Positions 40,701-48,088 of a stretch of 64,000 nt of DNA are shown piece by piece. The notes under the pieces are model-generated. The model worked only from the letters and a program-made list of their open reading frames with translations. It had not been told where the DNA came from and did not search any database. Within the stretch, counting starts at the first letter, position 1; each line of letters starts with the position of its first letter. Position numbers and translations under genes: made by a program. Source of the DNA: Mimachlamys varia (lineage: Eukaryota > Mollusca > Bivalvia > Pectinida > Pectinidae); contig OX392538.1 in the NCBI GenBank assembly GCA_947623455.1, positions 28,953,001-29,017,000 of the forward strand. Direction: 5' to 3'.

Positions 40701-43700
40701 TACGACATTTAAGTCCGAAATATTCAAACAACAGTTGTAACATTTCTTCCTTAGGAAAGATACATTAAAGCAGACAATGAAACTTAAAAAGTGAGATTTA
40801 AAAAGAAATGTTTTATGTTTTTAACGGTTTTGTAATTTCCAAGATCTGTTCAGACTATTGTTTCTAAGGAAGTGCCGATATTTTAGTTGTTGCTTGGTAA
40901 CGATTATGAGCCTCGTTTGGTATAAAAATGGTATTACCTGCAAACCTGGTTATCAAAGAATTCATGACCGTCTTGCGATTCAGTGCTCAAATACACTCGC
41001 CTGGATACTTCGAAACACATCAGTTCCATGCTGCTTGTTACTTATGACACATACTTTGACTTGTGTATCCGAAATAAAAGATATATTACTGAAAATATTT
41101 CGATAAATCACATGTATCGTCAGTCCTCGTGTAAACAATCGCACCCACATAAGAAATCTTAGTCATGGTCATGTAGATACTTCACAATCAAACACGTGTA
41201 AAACACGACACATCAAGGTGTGTAGTCAACAATGTGGAATTAGATATGTGAGCCATTCTCATGTACATTGTTTGAATGATTATGGTTTCTACACTGGGTG
41301 TCTAAAAAAAGCATAAGAGTTGTTGGTTTGTGTGTTCGGGTGGGCAGCAATTGTGTGTTACCATTATTTTTCACTTTTCTTACAGAATTCTGTGATCTGT
41401 TAATAGCATTCCATTATTTTTTTAAATGATCTGATAATAAATGTTGTTAAAAAATCATAAAAGTTTCTATTAATATATAATATTATTATTGTTTCTATAT
41501 TGTGTAGTATAATGGTATAAGTGTCTAAGCAAAGGCAATCTAAAAAATGTCGGCACTTATGTTTAGATACGACAGCCGGAAGAGTTTTCACTAGGAAAGA
41601 TATCAAAACCGGATTTTTTAAATTTCAATTGAAAGCCTTTTATCTTGTACTGTCAACTTTAATGTGCTTAATTGAAATTTTCTATTTATATATTGCAGAA
41701 CAAGGCTTACTCACGGAGCTTCAACGACGACATGATTTACTATGGTGAAGTAGATCTCACTTCCAAGCCATGGGCCCTGTCGCGAAAGGATCTCTCACTT
41801 GAACAGGAAATCAAGACCGGTCGTTTTGCCACTATATATAGGGCAAAAATGTTCTCGTCTCACCACTCTGATGCTGATACCGTCGTTGTTAAGGCATTGA
41901 AAAGTAAATACATTTGTCCTGTTACACATTATTTACTTATGAAAAACTGGTGTAGTTGTCTTTAATCAATAAACAACCGTAGGCATTTTCTAAATTACGC
42001 ATATTGAAAAGCATTAATATATTCGAATATTAATAGTTACGTGAACACATTAAAAATTAATTTAAGCATTAAAGTAACAGAAATAACAATCAGTTTTGGA
42101 AATATGGCCATTATCATCTGATAACTGTCATATATTTCTCATAGAGTGGATATTTTCTAAACCATGTTTGAACCCTATTGATTACGTCTTGCAGCCAATT
42201 ACTCCGAAACAGATCTGACTTTGATGAAGGCCAAGATAAATTTCTACGGGTCCGAAGTTGGCAACCATCCGAACATCCTTAAGTTTGTCGGGGCGGTAGA
42301 CGACATTCCAAGTACGTCACACAACAGAGCAGTTACCATGAATCGTCTCAATATATAAATATATAGCATAATTAAAATGACAATACCTGATCAAGTGTGT
42401 TTTTGCACCGCGTTGTGGCTAAAATATATCCAAGTAAAATACAAAATGGAAGTTAATAGCAACAAAGTAGTACTTTCATGTTAGATATTTCTCCTGTAAT
42501 GACACATATTCCTGATATTTTTTTTCATTGTTACACGCAATAGTGGGTCCATTCATGGTCCTGGAATACTGTGAAAATGGAACGATGAAGGACTACTTAA
42601 CAAGTAAAAAAGACCATGTGGATGAGCAAGTGCATGAACGACTCTTCAAATTCGCTTTCGAAGTGTGTAAAGGCATGGAATATTTGGCGAACAAAAAGGT
42701 GAACCTTACGAATCAATTAATAAGGCCAAATAATATGTATGTTTCATGTATCCCGACCGACCCTAGCTATTTTATCACCATATTGTATATCTTAGATTAA
42801 TTTATCAGTTTGGGAAAGCAACTCAACAAAATGTTCTTCCTTCGTGTTCTGGGAGTCTGATCTAATTCTGGACAACCTAATACATGTAACCACTAAACTG
42901 TGTAGAAATGCATTGTAAAATTTGAGATGAAGCATAATATCAATTGAAAAAAAAAATACCTTCCAAACTACCCTTTTTTTCGGGCATGTAACCTGAGACA
43001 TACATATTTTATTCTGTCTTGCACGGTTTATACGCTGCTAATCCGGTATGTTCTGTATGTTATGAAACGTTCTTTATTTATAAACATTCATCCTTTTCGT
43101 GGTTGCTGTTGAACCACGAAAATAAAGAAAAACGAATACGAATGATATGCTTTCTATTGTTTGCTAATAAAGGAAATCCACGGAAAACTTTACCACAAAA
43201 CCACCTTACAAGCTGCAAACCACGAAACCTTGGTATACAGTATAATTGCGTTAACGTTTCAATGGCCATTTTAAAATCCCATCTTAACGTTGACCATGTT
43301 TATGTTGAATTGTAACCAGTATATACACCTACTTCAGCTGGCAGCTGAACTTTACAGATTTAAGAACGTTGAAATCTTTCAGGATTATTCTTTTGAAATC
43401 TTTTCGGATTAATCTTGGCACATTTTATATGCATTTCGATTTACTGTAGATTGTGCACCGGAGATTAGCAGCAAGAAACATCCTCCTCACGTTCCTATAC
43501 GAGGTTAAAATTTCCGGCTTCGGTCCAGTGCCGAACGAGGAAAGTGAGGGCGAAAAGGGGGTAAACATGATTTTCTAATAATCGTCTTATTATGAAAATG
43601 AATGAAATATTAATAAAACAATTCAAACAGCAAAAAAACTTTGTTAATATCTCAACTCAAAATTTAACATAATTATAATATACTTAAGTCCTCATGAACT

Positions 43701-44996
43701 AGGACACCATATACCCAGCGCTTTAAATATTTGAGAAATTAACAAAAATAAATATCAAATATATCAACGAAGAAAAATATTTACCAGAATTTAAAGCAAT
43801 TGTACAGAAATTGTTGTGTGAAAGTTATATATACTAAAATTTTGAATTACATATTTTGACACACTGAAGGAGAAGATTCCAGTTAAGTGGCTACCGCCAG
43901 AGTGTATCGAGACCAGGACAACTCGTGACGCCACGGAGAAGTCCGACGTTTGGTCTTATGGCATTGTGTTGTGGGAGATCTTTACCCTTGGTAGGATTTC
44001 ATATACTGTAGATGTTACCATTTTTCTAACAATACATCCGGTTCTAAATATACGGCAAAAAAACTGAATGTTATGTTACAGTCCCGTTGTATAACAAACG
44101 CCAGTGGTAATGAGATTGACAATGAAGTAAATAGGCTGAAAAATTCCTGAGAGTTTAATCGATTTGAAGTCCGAATAATGGTTTCGTTGACGCTTCGGTA
44201 TTCTCTGATTTTTTTTTTCATTCATATAGCTTATTTTTTTTCTTCAGTGACCTAAGACCGAACAAAATTCCATCAAAAACGTTTGAGTCATACATTGTTT
44301 TTTAACAGATGCAGATAACATTTTAAGCTATATGAATTTTAAAAACGAATGAATTTATAGCGTGTATTGGTAGCTCCAAGTCTCGCTTCTCCATGTAGTT
44401 TCGTATTAACTTCCAGCAATGCATAAAGTTTTCAGTTTCTCAATCACATTTTAATTGAAGCTGATTGAAACATACTGTTGTCATTTTTCTGTTACTGTCA
44501 CCACAATATTAAACACATACGTTTTAACTACAGGCGAAACCCCCTTCACAGACGTACGGTCTGCTAACTTACTGCCACATCTTAGGAAAGGAGAAAGGCC
44601 ACCAGCACCTGAATATGCCGACCAGAAGTAATTTCTTTTACGAATATTCATTTTGCTAACATTACATTAAATGTTTATAAAGATATCAGTTTCTTTCATA
44701 AATAATTAAGCATTTGCCTATTCGACCAGACCGAAATATATTAATTTGAAAAATGCAATTTGCCATAGATCTCATTAAGGCAGAATGCATCTTCGATCCT
44801 TTAACATTAAAGATTGAAAATTGGCTTATATCTATTTCACAGGATGTATGGTACGATGAAAAAGTGCTGGCATGAAACTCCAAAGAAGAGACCGTCTTTC
44901 GTCAAAATAAGAGCAGAACTTGAGGCGCTGTTCGTTAGCTCGGGCAATGACGAATTCTACTACGACAGCAAGTTCATCTACGATAATAAAACCTAG
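10682..44996 (+). CDS. Receptor tyrosine pseudokinase (EMI-EGF-EGF-FN3-TM)
   Basis: Single-pass receptor read as 22 coding exons in matching splice phases: 10682-10770, 25207-25275, 26069-26172, 28444-28539, 29833-29931, 30248-30547, 32415-32559, 32904-33114, 33439-34325, 35002-35116, 35716-35901, 36396-36432, 36755-37045, 39152-39205, 40193-40365, 41699-41903, 42195-42311, 42544-42698, 43450-43560, 43870-43990, 44534-44627, 44843-44996. Product about 1270 residues: signal peptide 1-27, EMI-like 33-75, EGF 88-119 and 120-152, ectodomain 153-779, FN3 780-876, transmembrane 888-910, kinase-like 984-1250. HRD is HRR (1114-1116) and DFG is GFG (1134-1136), so phosphotransfer is unlikely; a scaffold or allosteric signalling role is inferred. 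Weakest points are the exon 6 acceptor (30248 or 30257), the exon 8 donor (GTGGAC) and the exon 20 acceptor. No family name assigned. Confidence 0.85.
13235..13374. repeat. Compound hairpin element
   Basis: Outer arms 13235-13272 and 13336-13374 pair, both containing GGCCCT, GCACTAT/ATAGTGCC and CTCATAGT or their complements. An inner hairpin ATAGTGCC...GGCACTAT lies at about 13289-13319. The G+C-rich centre contrasts with the surroundings. A further ATAGTGCCC-containing stretch is near 13567. Probably a small foldback transposon; no coding content. Confidence 0.7.
14382..14756. mobile_element. AAGGCCC MITE, copy 1
   Basis: About 375 bp with inverted ends AAGGCCC...GGGCCTT and subterminal ATATACGTAACTT-like sequence. 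The same element recurs at 46610-46980, 47736-48088, 48908-49296, 59612-59975 and 59978-60363, in both orientations. Most copies are flanked by TA on each side, which suggests a Tc1/mariner-type source. No transposase coding region. Confidence 0.85.
15060..15345. repeat. Dispersed repeat family (GTTGACGC...GGTATTC)
   Basis: A recurring segment with a shared order of blocks: GGACGTTTTT, CTCATTAGTG, TTTGAGGAC, CACCTGGTCT, ATGTAAATCTTTCC, TTTGTTCAT, CCCC, ATCGATTT, then GTTGACGC and GGTATTC. Other copies are at about 15480-15750, 16140-16316, 25420-25500, 27890-28010, 44150-44205 and, inverted, 37915-38240. It looks like an old transposon family. Its open frames (for example 64-100 residues here) are not supported as genes. 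Confidence 0.6.
15480..16316. repeat. Two more copies of the same family
   Basis: Copies at about 15480-15750 and 16140-16316 carry the GACGTTTTT/GACGTGTTT, TTTGGTCTTATT, TGTAAAT-TTTCTTTTGTTCAT and GTTAACGCTACGGTATTCTC blocks. Between them, about 15896-15990 is a purine-rich run giving a Lys/Arg/Glu-rich artefact frame. Confidence 0.5.
16323..16680 (+). mobile_element. tRNA-derived SINE
   Basis: The head has RNA polymerase III boxes: A-box GTGGTCTAGCGGTAGGAC and B-box GGTTGCGAGTTCGAGTCC with tRNA-like spacing. A central part follows that includes CAGCTGTAAATGAGTACG, and then a 3' part with AAAGCGGTATATAAGAACC that ends in TTATTATC repeats. Such tRNA-headed SINEs are widespread in molluscs. 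It is not a functional tRNA gene. An inverted partial relative is at 27725-27895. Confidence 0.85.
17130..17490 (-). mobile_element. Retrozyme-like repeat, copy 2 (with hammerhead)
   Basis: Minus-strand copy of the element at 5990-6345, sharing the TTACGTCATCT-type segment, the hammerhead at 17232-17277, the stretch that reads AAACTAGTTCTGTATAATT on the + strand, and the end that reads GGCTATGGAGGCTCC. It lies in receptor intron 1, antisense to the gene. Confidence 0.7.
17232..17277 (-). ncRNA. Type I hammerhead ribozyme, copy 2
   Basis: Read on the - strand: stem I GCATCA (17276-17271), core CTGAAGA, stem II beginning GTC and ending GGAC with a wobble-rich middle, GAAA, palindromic stem III ACAGCTGT, cleavage nucleotide A (17239), and stem I 3' strand TGATGC (17238-17233), which pairs perfectly. 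Stem II is weaker than in copy 1. All catalytic-core positions are kept, so it could still be active. Confidence 0.8.
19197..19248. repeat. Perfect 17-bp hairpin with E-box
   Basis: AACCCACGTGACACTGC at 19197-19213 is repeated as an exact reverse complement at 19232-19248 with an 18-nt loop, and flanking bases pair weakly. Each arm contains CACGTG. It may be a tiny MITE or a structured element; nothing shows which. Confidence 0.7.
19422..20125. mobile_element. Foldback element carrying a nested MITE
   Basis: The outer inverted ends start ACTGGAATCAGCGATTGACC (19422) and end with the complement (20125). Pairing continues inward for about 75 bp through GTGCTCA-type sequence. A separate MITE at 19639-20027 has inserted inside. 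A related element with the same CATGGATTTTGTGCTCAAGC-type ends is in intron 11 of the receptor at 35998-36258. Confidence 0.75.
19639..20027. mobile_element. CAATCTGATTAAAA MITE, long form
   Basis: It has the same termini as the element at 4275-4382 and is flanked by a direct repeat TTTATAACCG on both sides (19629-19638 and 20028-20037). The interior (389 bp in all) has no coding capacity. The clean target duplication shows it jumped into the outer element. Confidence 0.8.
21520..23470 (+). repeat. Local tandem duplication array
   Basis: Blocks recur in order. CCTTCGCTTGACAATT then CCACTGTTTGAAAAATAA occur at about 21535 and 22550. CTGCCATACGG with CCGGTCATATTTC occurs at 22112 and 23208. 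ACCAACCAGGAAGTTGGTAT with GGGACGCAAAAA occurs at 22307 and 22700, with a decayed third near 23420. A block with TTTTACGTTCGTGTACAATT occurs at 22490 and 22955. These are rearranged duplicates about 0.6-1.1 kb apart. A 101-residue frame at 22181-22486 has a hydrophobic end but is broken in the other copies. Confidence 0.65.
24278..24325 (-). pseudogene. Degenerate hammerhead ribozyme relic
   Basis: The minus strand reads CTGA directly joined to CAAGGACGAAACAG, so the 5' half of stem II and part of the core are deleted, while GGACGAAAC and the flank GTGCAGTT remain. It resembles the three better hammerheads in the window but cannot fold as a ribozyme. Confidence 0.55.
24480..24715 (+). mobile_element. 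tRNA-derived SINE, second family
   Basis: The tRNA-like head has A-box GTGGTGCAGTGGATAGC and B-box GGGGCTCGATTCCCC. A middle with GTGGGTTTTCTCCGGGTAC, common in invertebrate SINEs, follows, and then an AT-rich tail. The extra sequence 3' of the tRNA-like part and the lack of a clean acceptor stem argue against a real tRNA gene. Confidence 0.8.
25207..26172 (+). CDS. Receptor exons 2-3: EMI-like domain
   Basis: Exons 25207-25275 and 26069-26172 encode a cysteine-rich stretch (residues 30-88). Cys33 and Cys46 are followed by the pairs Cys54-Cys55 and Cys71-Cys72, the second in the context FCCSGW, then Cys85. CC-x-GW placed just before EGF repeats is the hallmark of EMI domains. It is short (about 45 residues) compared with a usual EMI domain (about 75), so the call is EMI-like. 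The intron between (25276-26068) holds a hammerhead-bearing element. Confidence 0.7.
25670..25995 (-). mobile_element. Retrozyme-like repeat, copy 3 (with hammerhead)
   Basis: Minus-strand copy in receptor intron 2. It shares the segment that reads GACGTAACAAAACACATGC on the + strand, the hammerhead at 25755-25800, AAACTAGTTCTGTATAATT, and the GGCTATGGAGGCTCC end with the copy near 17.2-17.5 kb. Confidence 0.7.
25755..25800 (-). ncRNA. Type I hammerhead ribozyme, copy 3 (altered cleavage triplet)
   Basis: On the - strand: stem I GCATCA, fully canonical core CTGATGA, stem II GTCC/GGAC with a 5-nt loop, GAAA, then ACAGCTGC, A and stem I 3' strand TGATGC. The U expected at position 16.1 before the cleavage nucleotide is C, giving a mismatch with A15.1. 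The core is the best of the three, but this change should weaken cleavage. Confidence 0.8.
26708..26853. repeat. Near-perfect 64-bp inverted repeat
   Basis: Arms 26708-26771 and 26790-26853 are reverse complements with a single G.T-type difference and an 18-nt loop that contains AACCGGTT. It lies in receptor intron 3. Such tight pairing indicates a recent foldback insertion or selected RNA structure. Confidence 0.85.
27725..27895 (-). mobile_element. Antisense partial tRNA-derived SINE
   Basis: On the - strand it has the tRNA-like B-box region (GGGTTGCAGATTCGAGGC), the GACACCTGATTCC-like segment and CAGCTGTAAATGGGTACT followed by GTGCTAGAAATCG, matching the SINE at 16323. It is diverged and truncated. 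Confidence 0.65.
28444..28539 (+). CDS. Receptor exon 4: EGF-like domain 1
   Basis: A 96-bp exon in phase 1-1 (the usual EGF exon class) encoding residues 88-119. Six cysteines are spaced C-x3-C-x5-C-x5-C-x-C-x8-C, including the [12 protein letters not shown] end. Flanked by TTTTGCAG and GTAAGT. A longer open frame through the exon is not coding outside these limits. Confidence 0.9.
29217..29648. other. Unexplained overlapping open frames in intron 4
   Basis: This stretch of the intron (28540-29832) has a 143-codon frame on the - strand and a 117-codon frame on the + strand overlapping each other. Neither has a recognisable domain, and neither fits the splice pattern of the receptor. The segment CCTCGCGTGG and the non-AT composition suggest an inserted repeat. 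Confidence 0.3.
29833..29931 (+). CDS. Receptor exon 5: EGF-like domain 2
   Basis: A 99-bp exon, again phase 1-1, encoding residues 120-152 with cysteines C-x6-C-x4-C-x4-C-x-C-x8-C (Cys122 to Cys150) and FTGSGC at the end. Acceptor TTTCAG, donor GTATAAG. Two consecutive phase-1 EGF exons are typical of shuffled extracellular modules. Confidence 0.9.
30248..36432 (+). CDS. Receptor exons 6-12: large ectodomain
   Basis: Exons 30248-30547, 32415-32559, 32904-33114, 33439-34325, 35002-35116, 35716-35901 and 36396-36432 encode residues 153-779. The 887-bp exon is cysteine-free. Beta-sandwich-like patterns recur: [18 protein letters not shown] in exon 9 and [15 protein letters not shown] in exon 10, each with D-x2-SG-V. 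N-glycosylation sequons are frequent. No named domain was recognised. In exon 7 the coding frame is set by flanking phases; a longer open frame at 32254-32502 in another frame is not used. The exon 6 acceptor could also be 30257, and exon 12 is only 37 bp. Confidence 0.75.
31880..32107 (+). mobile_element. SINE-like element with AAAGCGCTTTAGAG tail
   Basis: A degenerate tRNA-like head (CAGGTGGTATAGGACAAGTA, GTTAGCGCCC) precedes a 3' part with GTAAAGCGCTTTAGAGTGGC and TAGATAGGGCGATATAT, ending in TTATTATT repeats. That tail type is typical of invertebrate SINEs. It sits in receptor intron 6. Confidence 0.6.
35998..36258. mobile_element. Foldback MITE in receptor intron 11
   Basis: Inverted ends GGCCCGTACGCATGAA (left) and TTCATGAATAAGGGCCC (right) are followed inward by GCATGGATTTTGTGCTC and its complement. 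It resembles the ends of the outer element at 19422-20125. Confidence 0.65.
36755..37045 (+). CDS. Receptor exon 13: fibronectin type III domain
   Basis: A 291-bp phase 1-1 exon encoding residues 780-876. It has the FN3 pattern: VSLSWDHAP in strand B, a central strand region, and [19 protein letters not shown] with the conserved Leu and Tyr of strands E-F. It ends ETS just before a Ser/Gly/Pro linker to the membrane. The single FN3 next to the membrane is a layout known in several receptor kinases. Confidence 0.8.
37231..38825. mobile_element. TIR element with CAGGGGCGTAGC ends
   Basis: Left end CAGGGGCGTAGCTGG at 37236 and right end CAGCTACGCCCCTG finishing at 38820 are inverted copies, flanked by CATGT on both sides. 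CAGGGG termini are typical of hAT transposons, though those normally leave 8-bp duplications and only 5 bp match here. No transposase frame is visible. It contains an inverted copy of the GGTATTC repeat family (about 37915-38240). Located in receptor intron 13. Confidence 0.6.
38922..39010. mobile_element. Perfect palindromic micro-MITE with 9-bp TSD
   Basis: Arms of 31-32 bp (from 38931, starting CAGGCACTAGCCTCGTC) pair perfectly around a 7-nt AT loop and end near 39000. The direct repeat GTCCTTGCA flanks it at 38922-38930 and 39002-39010. Complete pairing and intact target duplication imply a young insertion. It lies in receptor intron 13, 120 bp upstream of the next exon. Confidence 0.85.
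39152..40365 (+). CDS. Receptor exons 14-15: transmembrane and juxtamembrane
   Basis: Exons 39152-39205 and 40193-40365 (phase 1 junction) encode residues 877-952. [11 protein letters not shown] linker leads into a hydrophobic helix at 888-910 of Ile, Val, Leu and Gly. A stop-transfer WRTGK and a basic stretch with RIRSRR mark the cytoplasmic side. The intervening intron (39206-40192) holds nothing recognised beyond AT-rich repeat-like sequence with an AATAAA-type tail near 40070. Confidence 0.85.
41699..42698 (+). CDS. Receptor exons 16-18: kinase-like N-lobe and hinge
   Basis: Exons 41699-41903, 42195-42311 and 42544-42698 encode residues 953-1111. The glycine loop reads TGRFATIY, so only Gly993 of the three loop glycines remains. 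The beta-3 lysine is kept in VVVKALK (Lys1017). Helix C reads [10 protein letters not shown], where the salt-bridge Glu is not evident at the expected spacing before HPNIL. The hinge MVLEYCENG and helix [10 protein letters not shown] are ordinary. Acceptors and donors agree in phase. Confidence 0.85.
43450..43560 (+). CDS. Receptor exon 19: inactive catalytic and Mg loops
   Basis: A 37-codon exon (acceptor TTACTGTAG, donor GTAAAC) starting [13 protein letters not shown]. The catalytic-loop frame HRxLAARN is preserved, but the catalytic Asp is Arg1116. Asn1121 is kept. The Mg-binding motif KISDFG appears as KISGFG, with Gly1134 in place of Asp. The activation segment that follows is short, acidic and free of tyrosine. 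GAC/GAT to AGA needs more than one base change, so the HRR reading is not a simple sequencing error. Confidence 0.9.
43870..44996 (+). CDS. Receptor exons 20-22: C-lobe and short tail
   Basis: Exons 43870-43990, 44534-44627 and 44843-44996 encode residues 1149-1270. IPVKWLPPE replaces the usual APE with [22 protein letters not shown] is well conserved, as are CW and the RPSF arginine (Arg1236). The tail is about 20 residues and has three tyrosines (1259, 1260, 1266) in [13 protein letters not shown]. The stop is TAG at 44994-44996. AG acceptors at 43870, 43873 and 43876 are all in phase; the first is preferred. Confidence 0.85.
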
Positions 44997-45090
44997 ACTG
45001 TATAAGGTTCTACTGCCTGGCATAGTACGAGGATGTTTTCGACAGACCATTGGCTTCTATAAAACTAAAGACATTTGTACACTGAAACTA

Positions 45091-47180
45091 TTGAACGAAA
45101 ATTCATTATTAACTATTAGCAGTAAGACTTAAAACATGAGGCCATTGAGCCACAATGAAATCCGTAATGTTTTGAAATAGTTCACCTCCTGTGGTTGTAA
45201 CTTGAATATATTTAACAACACGAAAGGGAAAAGGCATTTGTTAACGAAAAGCCAACCTAAACAAAATTTAACAGGCTGATAAGACATACCTTATGTGAAC
45301 TGACAGCCAATCTGTATGACTTTGTAAATATGAGGATGATATTCACTCATAACCTAGTTACTAATCTGTTTATATGTACTGTATATCATTAACACGACGA
45401 ATGTTTACTTATATTTAATGTATTTTCCTTTGAAGAACAGTCGGTTACAACATTAAAAGCACAGCTAATCGGACAAGTGATAAGCCAAATTTAACTTTTA
45501 AATGTTTTGCGCCTCAAATGCTGTTTTGGAATTGAGATGTTTTATTGCACATTTATTAGATATATACAAGAGATGTCCAACTGGTACAATGTAATACTTG
45601 TGTAAAACCGTTATCAACATATTACTTAATACATTTTTAATATTAACTTAGATGCATTATTTCAGTTATTGTTTTGTTAAATTTGTAAATACTGTTTAAA
45701 GATTGTTTACAAAGAAACATTAAAAATTTGTTACATGTGAAATGAACTAGGTATACAAAGTATACAAAAATGTATTCCCTGAATAGCTCTGTTAAAAACA
45801 GAAATAGTACGTGTATGCATTATATATTGTGATAATTATGATATTTCCCTGTAATAAGGGGTTTTCACTGGTAAAAAGCCCTATTGTTTTTGTTGCTTGT
45901 TATTCTTATTCTTCTTCCGAAAATTGTGGACTCCTAATATATTAATCTATAAAGAATATGTTTATAATCTAATATGAACCGGATAGATGAGTATATTAAG
46001 GTGTCAATGCCGTTTATTGAAGTATGTACTTTTGAACGAAACATTCATTAACTATTCGCAGTAGCACTTCAAATACGTGGACATTGAATCACTTTGTTAT
46101 CAATCATGTTTTGAAAATCACTCCCTGTAGTGGTAGCATGAATATATTTAACAAACAGAAAATGGAAAAAGCATTTGTTAACGAATAGCCAACCTAAACG
46201 CAATTTAACAGGCTGAAAAGATATACTTTCTGTGAACTGACAGCCAATCTGTAGGACTTTGTAAATAAGAGGACGATATTCAATCATAACCTAGTTACTA
46301 TTGGTTATTAACAAAATATGTTTAAGTGTACTGTATACCATTAAGATGACGAATGTTTACGGATATGTAATGAGGTTTTCTTTAAGAACAGTTGGTTATA
46401 ATATAAATCGCACAGCTAATCGGACAAGTATTAAGTTAAATATAACTTTTAAATGTTTTGCGCTTCAAATGTTGTTTCAGAATTGAGGTGTTTTATTGCA
46501 CATATACTATATACAATGTAAGTGATTTCCAATTGGTAATACTGATGCAAAATGTAAGATAATCAGAAAGTGAGTCTGCTTTATTTTACTGTTATTAAAC
46601 GTTTATCTAAAGGCCCAATATACGCGTCTTCAGGGAATTTCTCGTGATTATGAAAACAGTTGATAACCATGCAAAAATAGGGCTAAAACGAAGTAACCTG
46701 AGCGGTAACAACCAAGAAACTCTTTGACAGACCATTCCAAAGAACTCAAAATAATTTATGTGTGGCCCACTAAAACAACAAGCCGAAGTTAGACGACAGT
46801 TCAAAACGGATGCATGTTTACAAATACCGAGTTTCAACTGCTGCTGTACCGATACGCACGTAAGAATTCACGTTGATTAATGCTGATGTCAGTTAATCTT
46901 AACTAAATCTATAAATATTTTAAGTCATTAACCTTGATTTTCGCTTAAACGTTTGCCGAAAGTTACGTATATTGGGCCTTTAATGAATTCTTAATGTTGA
47001 CATAGATGGATGATTTCAGTTATTGTATTGTTAATTTGTAAAAACTGTTACAAGGATTGCTTAAGGCGGCAACATTCAAAACTTGTTAAACATGAAATAA
47101 ACTACGTTACAAAATATCCAAAACTGTATTCCCTAAAACTAAATAGTTGTGATAATTATTATATTTCCCTGTAATTCATT
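45091..47180 (+). repeat. Tandem duplication of the receptor 3' flank
   Basis: Copy 1 (about 45091-45860) and copy 2 (about 46032-47180) align over their length at an initial offset of 941 bp. Shared words include GAACTGACAGCCAATCTGTA, CATAACCTAGTTACTA, GCACAGCTAATCGGACAAGT and TTATTTCCCTGTAAT-like ends. Copy 2 is interrupted by a MITE at 46610-46980. Copy 1 begins about 95 bp after the stop codon, so it is likely 3' UTR. Candidate poly(A) signals are ATTAAA at 45452 and AATAAA at 47096. Confidence 0.8.
46610..46980. mobile_element. AAGGCCC MITE, copy 2
   Basis: Full-length copy with AAGGCCCAATATACG at the left and the complement at the right, flanked by TA on both sides. It interrupts the second copy of the duplicated flank; copy 1 shows the empty site. 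Confidence 0.85.
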
Positions 47181-47735
47181 TTGTAATTAATACCATGAAT
47201 TCGCTGCCAAAACTAACAAAGCAAGACAAAGAGTGTCCGACACAGAAATGTTATTTAAGAAGAAGTAAACATGACGTCATATATTCTTTATAACAGACGT
47301 TTTAGGTGTCATACCAGGAACATTTTCCTTTAGTAATTGCATCTTTCCTATGTCAGGCAAAAACTAGATATTGACCATTATTTATATCAATGGATAGAAT
47401 AGCACATATATACAATCTTATGTTAGTATTGGGAAGCCAGTGTATCCTTTCAGTCAGTCACAAGATATATTTTTTTTTTATATTTTGTCTTGGTATCGGG
47501 AAGTAAGTATCTGTTTTAAACATTGACGTGACTTCCTTCAACTATGTTCACCATTTAGATTTTTATATCAATTTCCTGGTATGATACCTTTATCGGTATT
47601 TTTGAAAATCTTATTGAAATACTGCGAATGTACATGTTTTAGCAAAAATCTTATTTTAGCGATTTACGTTCTGAAAGCCTTCCGTTAATTTATGATTGCT
47701 ATCGTTACAGTTTCTGTATAATACTTTCTATATCA

Positions 47736-48088
47736 AAGGCCCAATATACGTAACTTCGGGAAATTTTTCGGGATTCTGTAAAATTATGGAAAAAATCCAG
47801 TTGATAACCATGCTAAAGTAAGTCTAAAACGAAGTAAACCTGAGCGGTAACTAACAAGAAAATCTTGACAAAACAAAATTCAAAGAATTGAAAATAGTTC
47901 AGGTGGGGCCCACTTCAACAACAAAGCCGTAGGTAGTTTACAAATACCGTGTTTCAACTGTTGCTGTACCGGTAACCGCGCAAGATTTCATTTTGAATAT
48001 TGCTGAAATCAGTTAATCTTAACTAAATCTATAAATATAATAAGTTACTAGGCTTGATTTTAGCATCAAGTTACGTATTTTGGGCCTT
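47736..48088. mobile_element. AAGGCCC MITE, copy 3
   Basis: Same family and orientation as the copy at 46610, slightly shorter. The left flank has CA rather than TA, and the right flank has TA. No coding content. Confidence 0.8.

Noticed and set aside
42699..42800. Continuation of kinase exon 18 into the open frame
   Set aside because: The frame runs on, but the residues lose kinase character at once; a GTGAAC donor and the in-phase HRR exon at 43450 explain the break.
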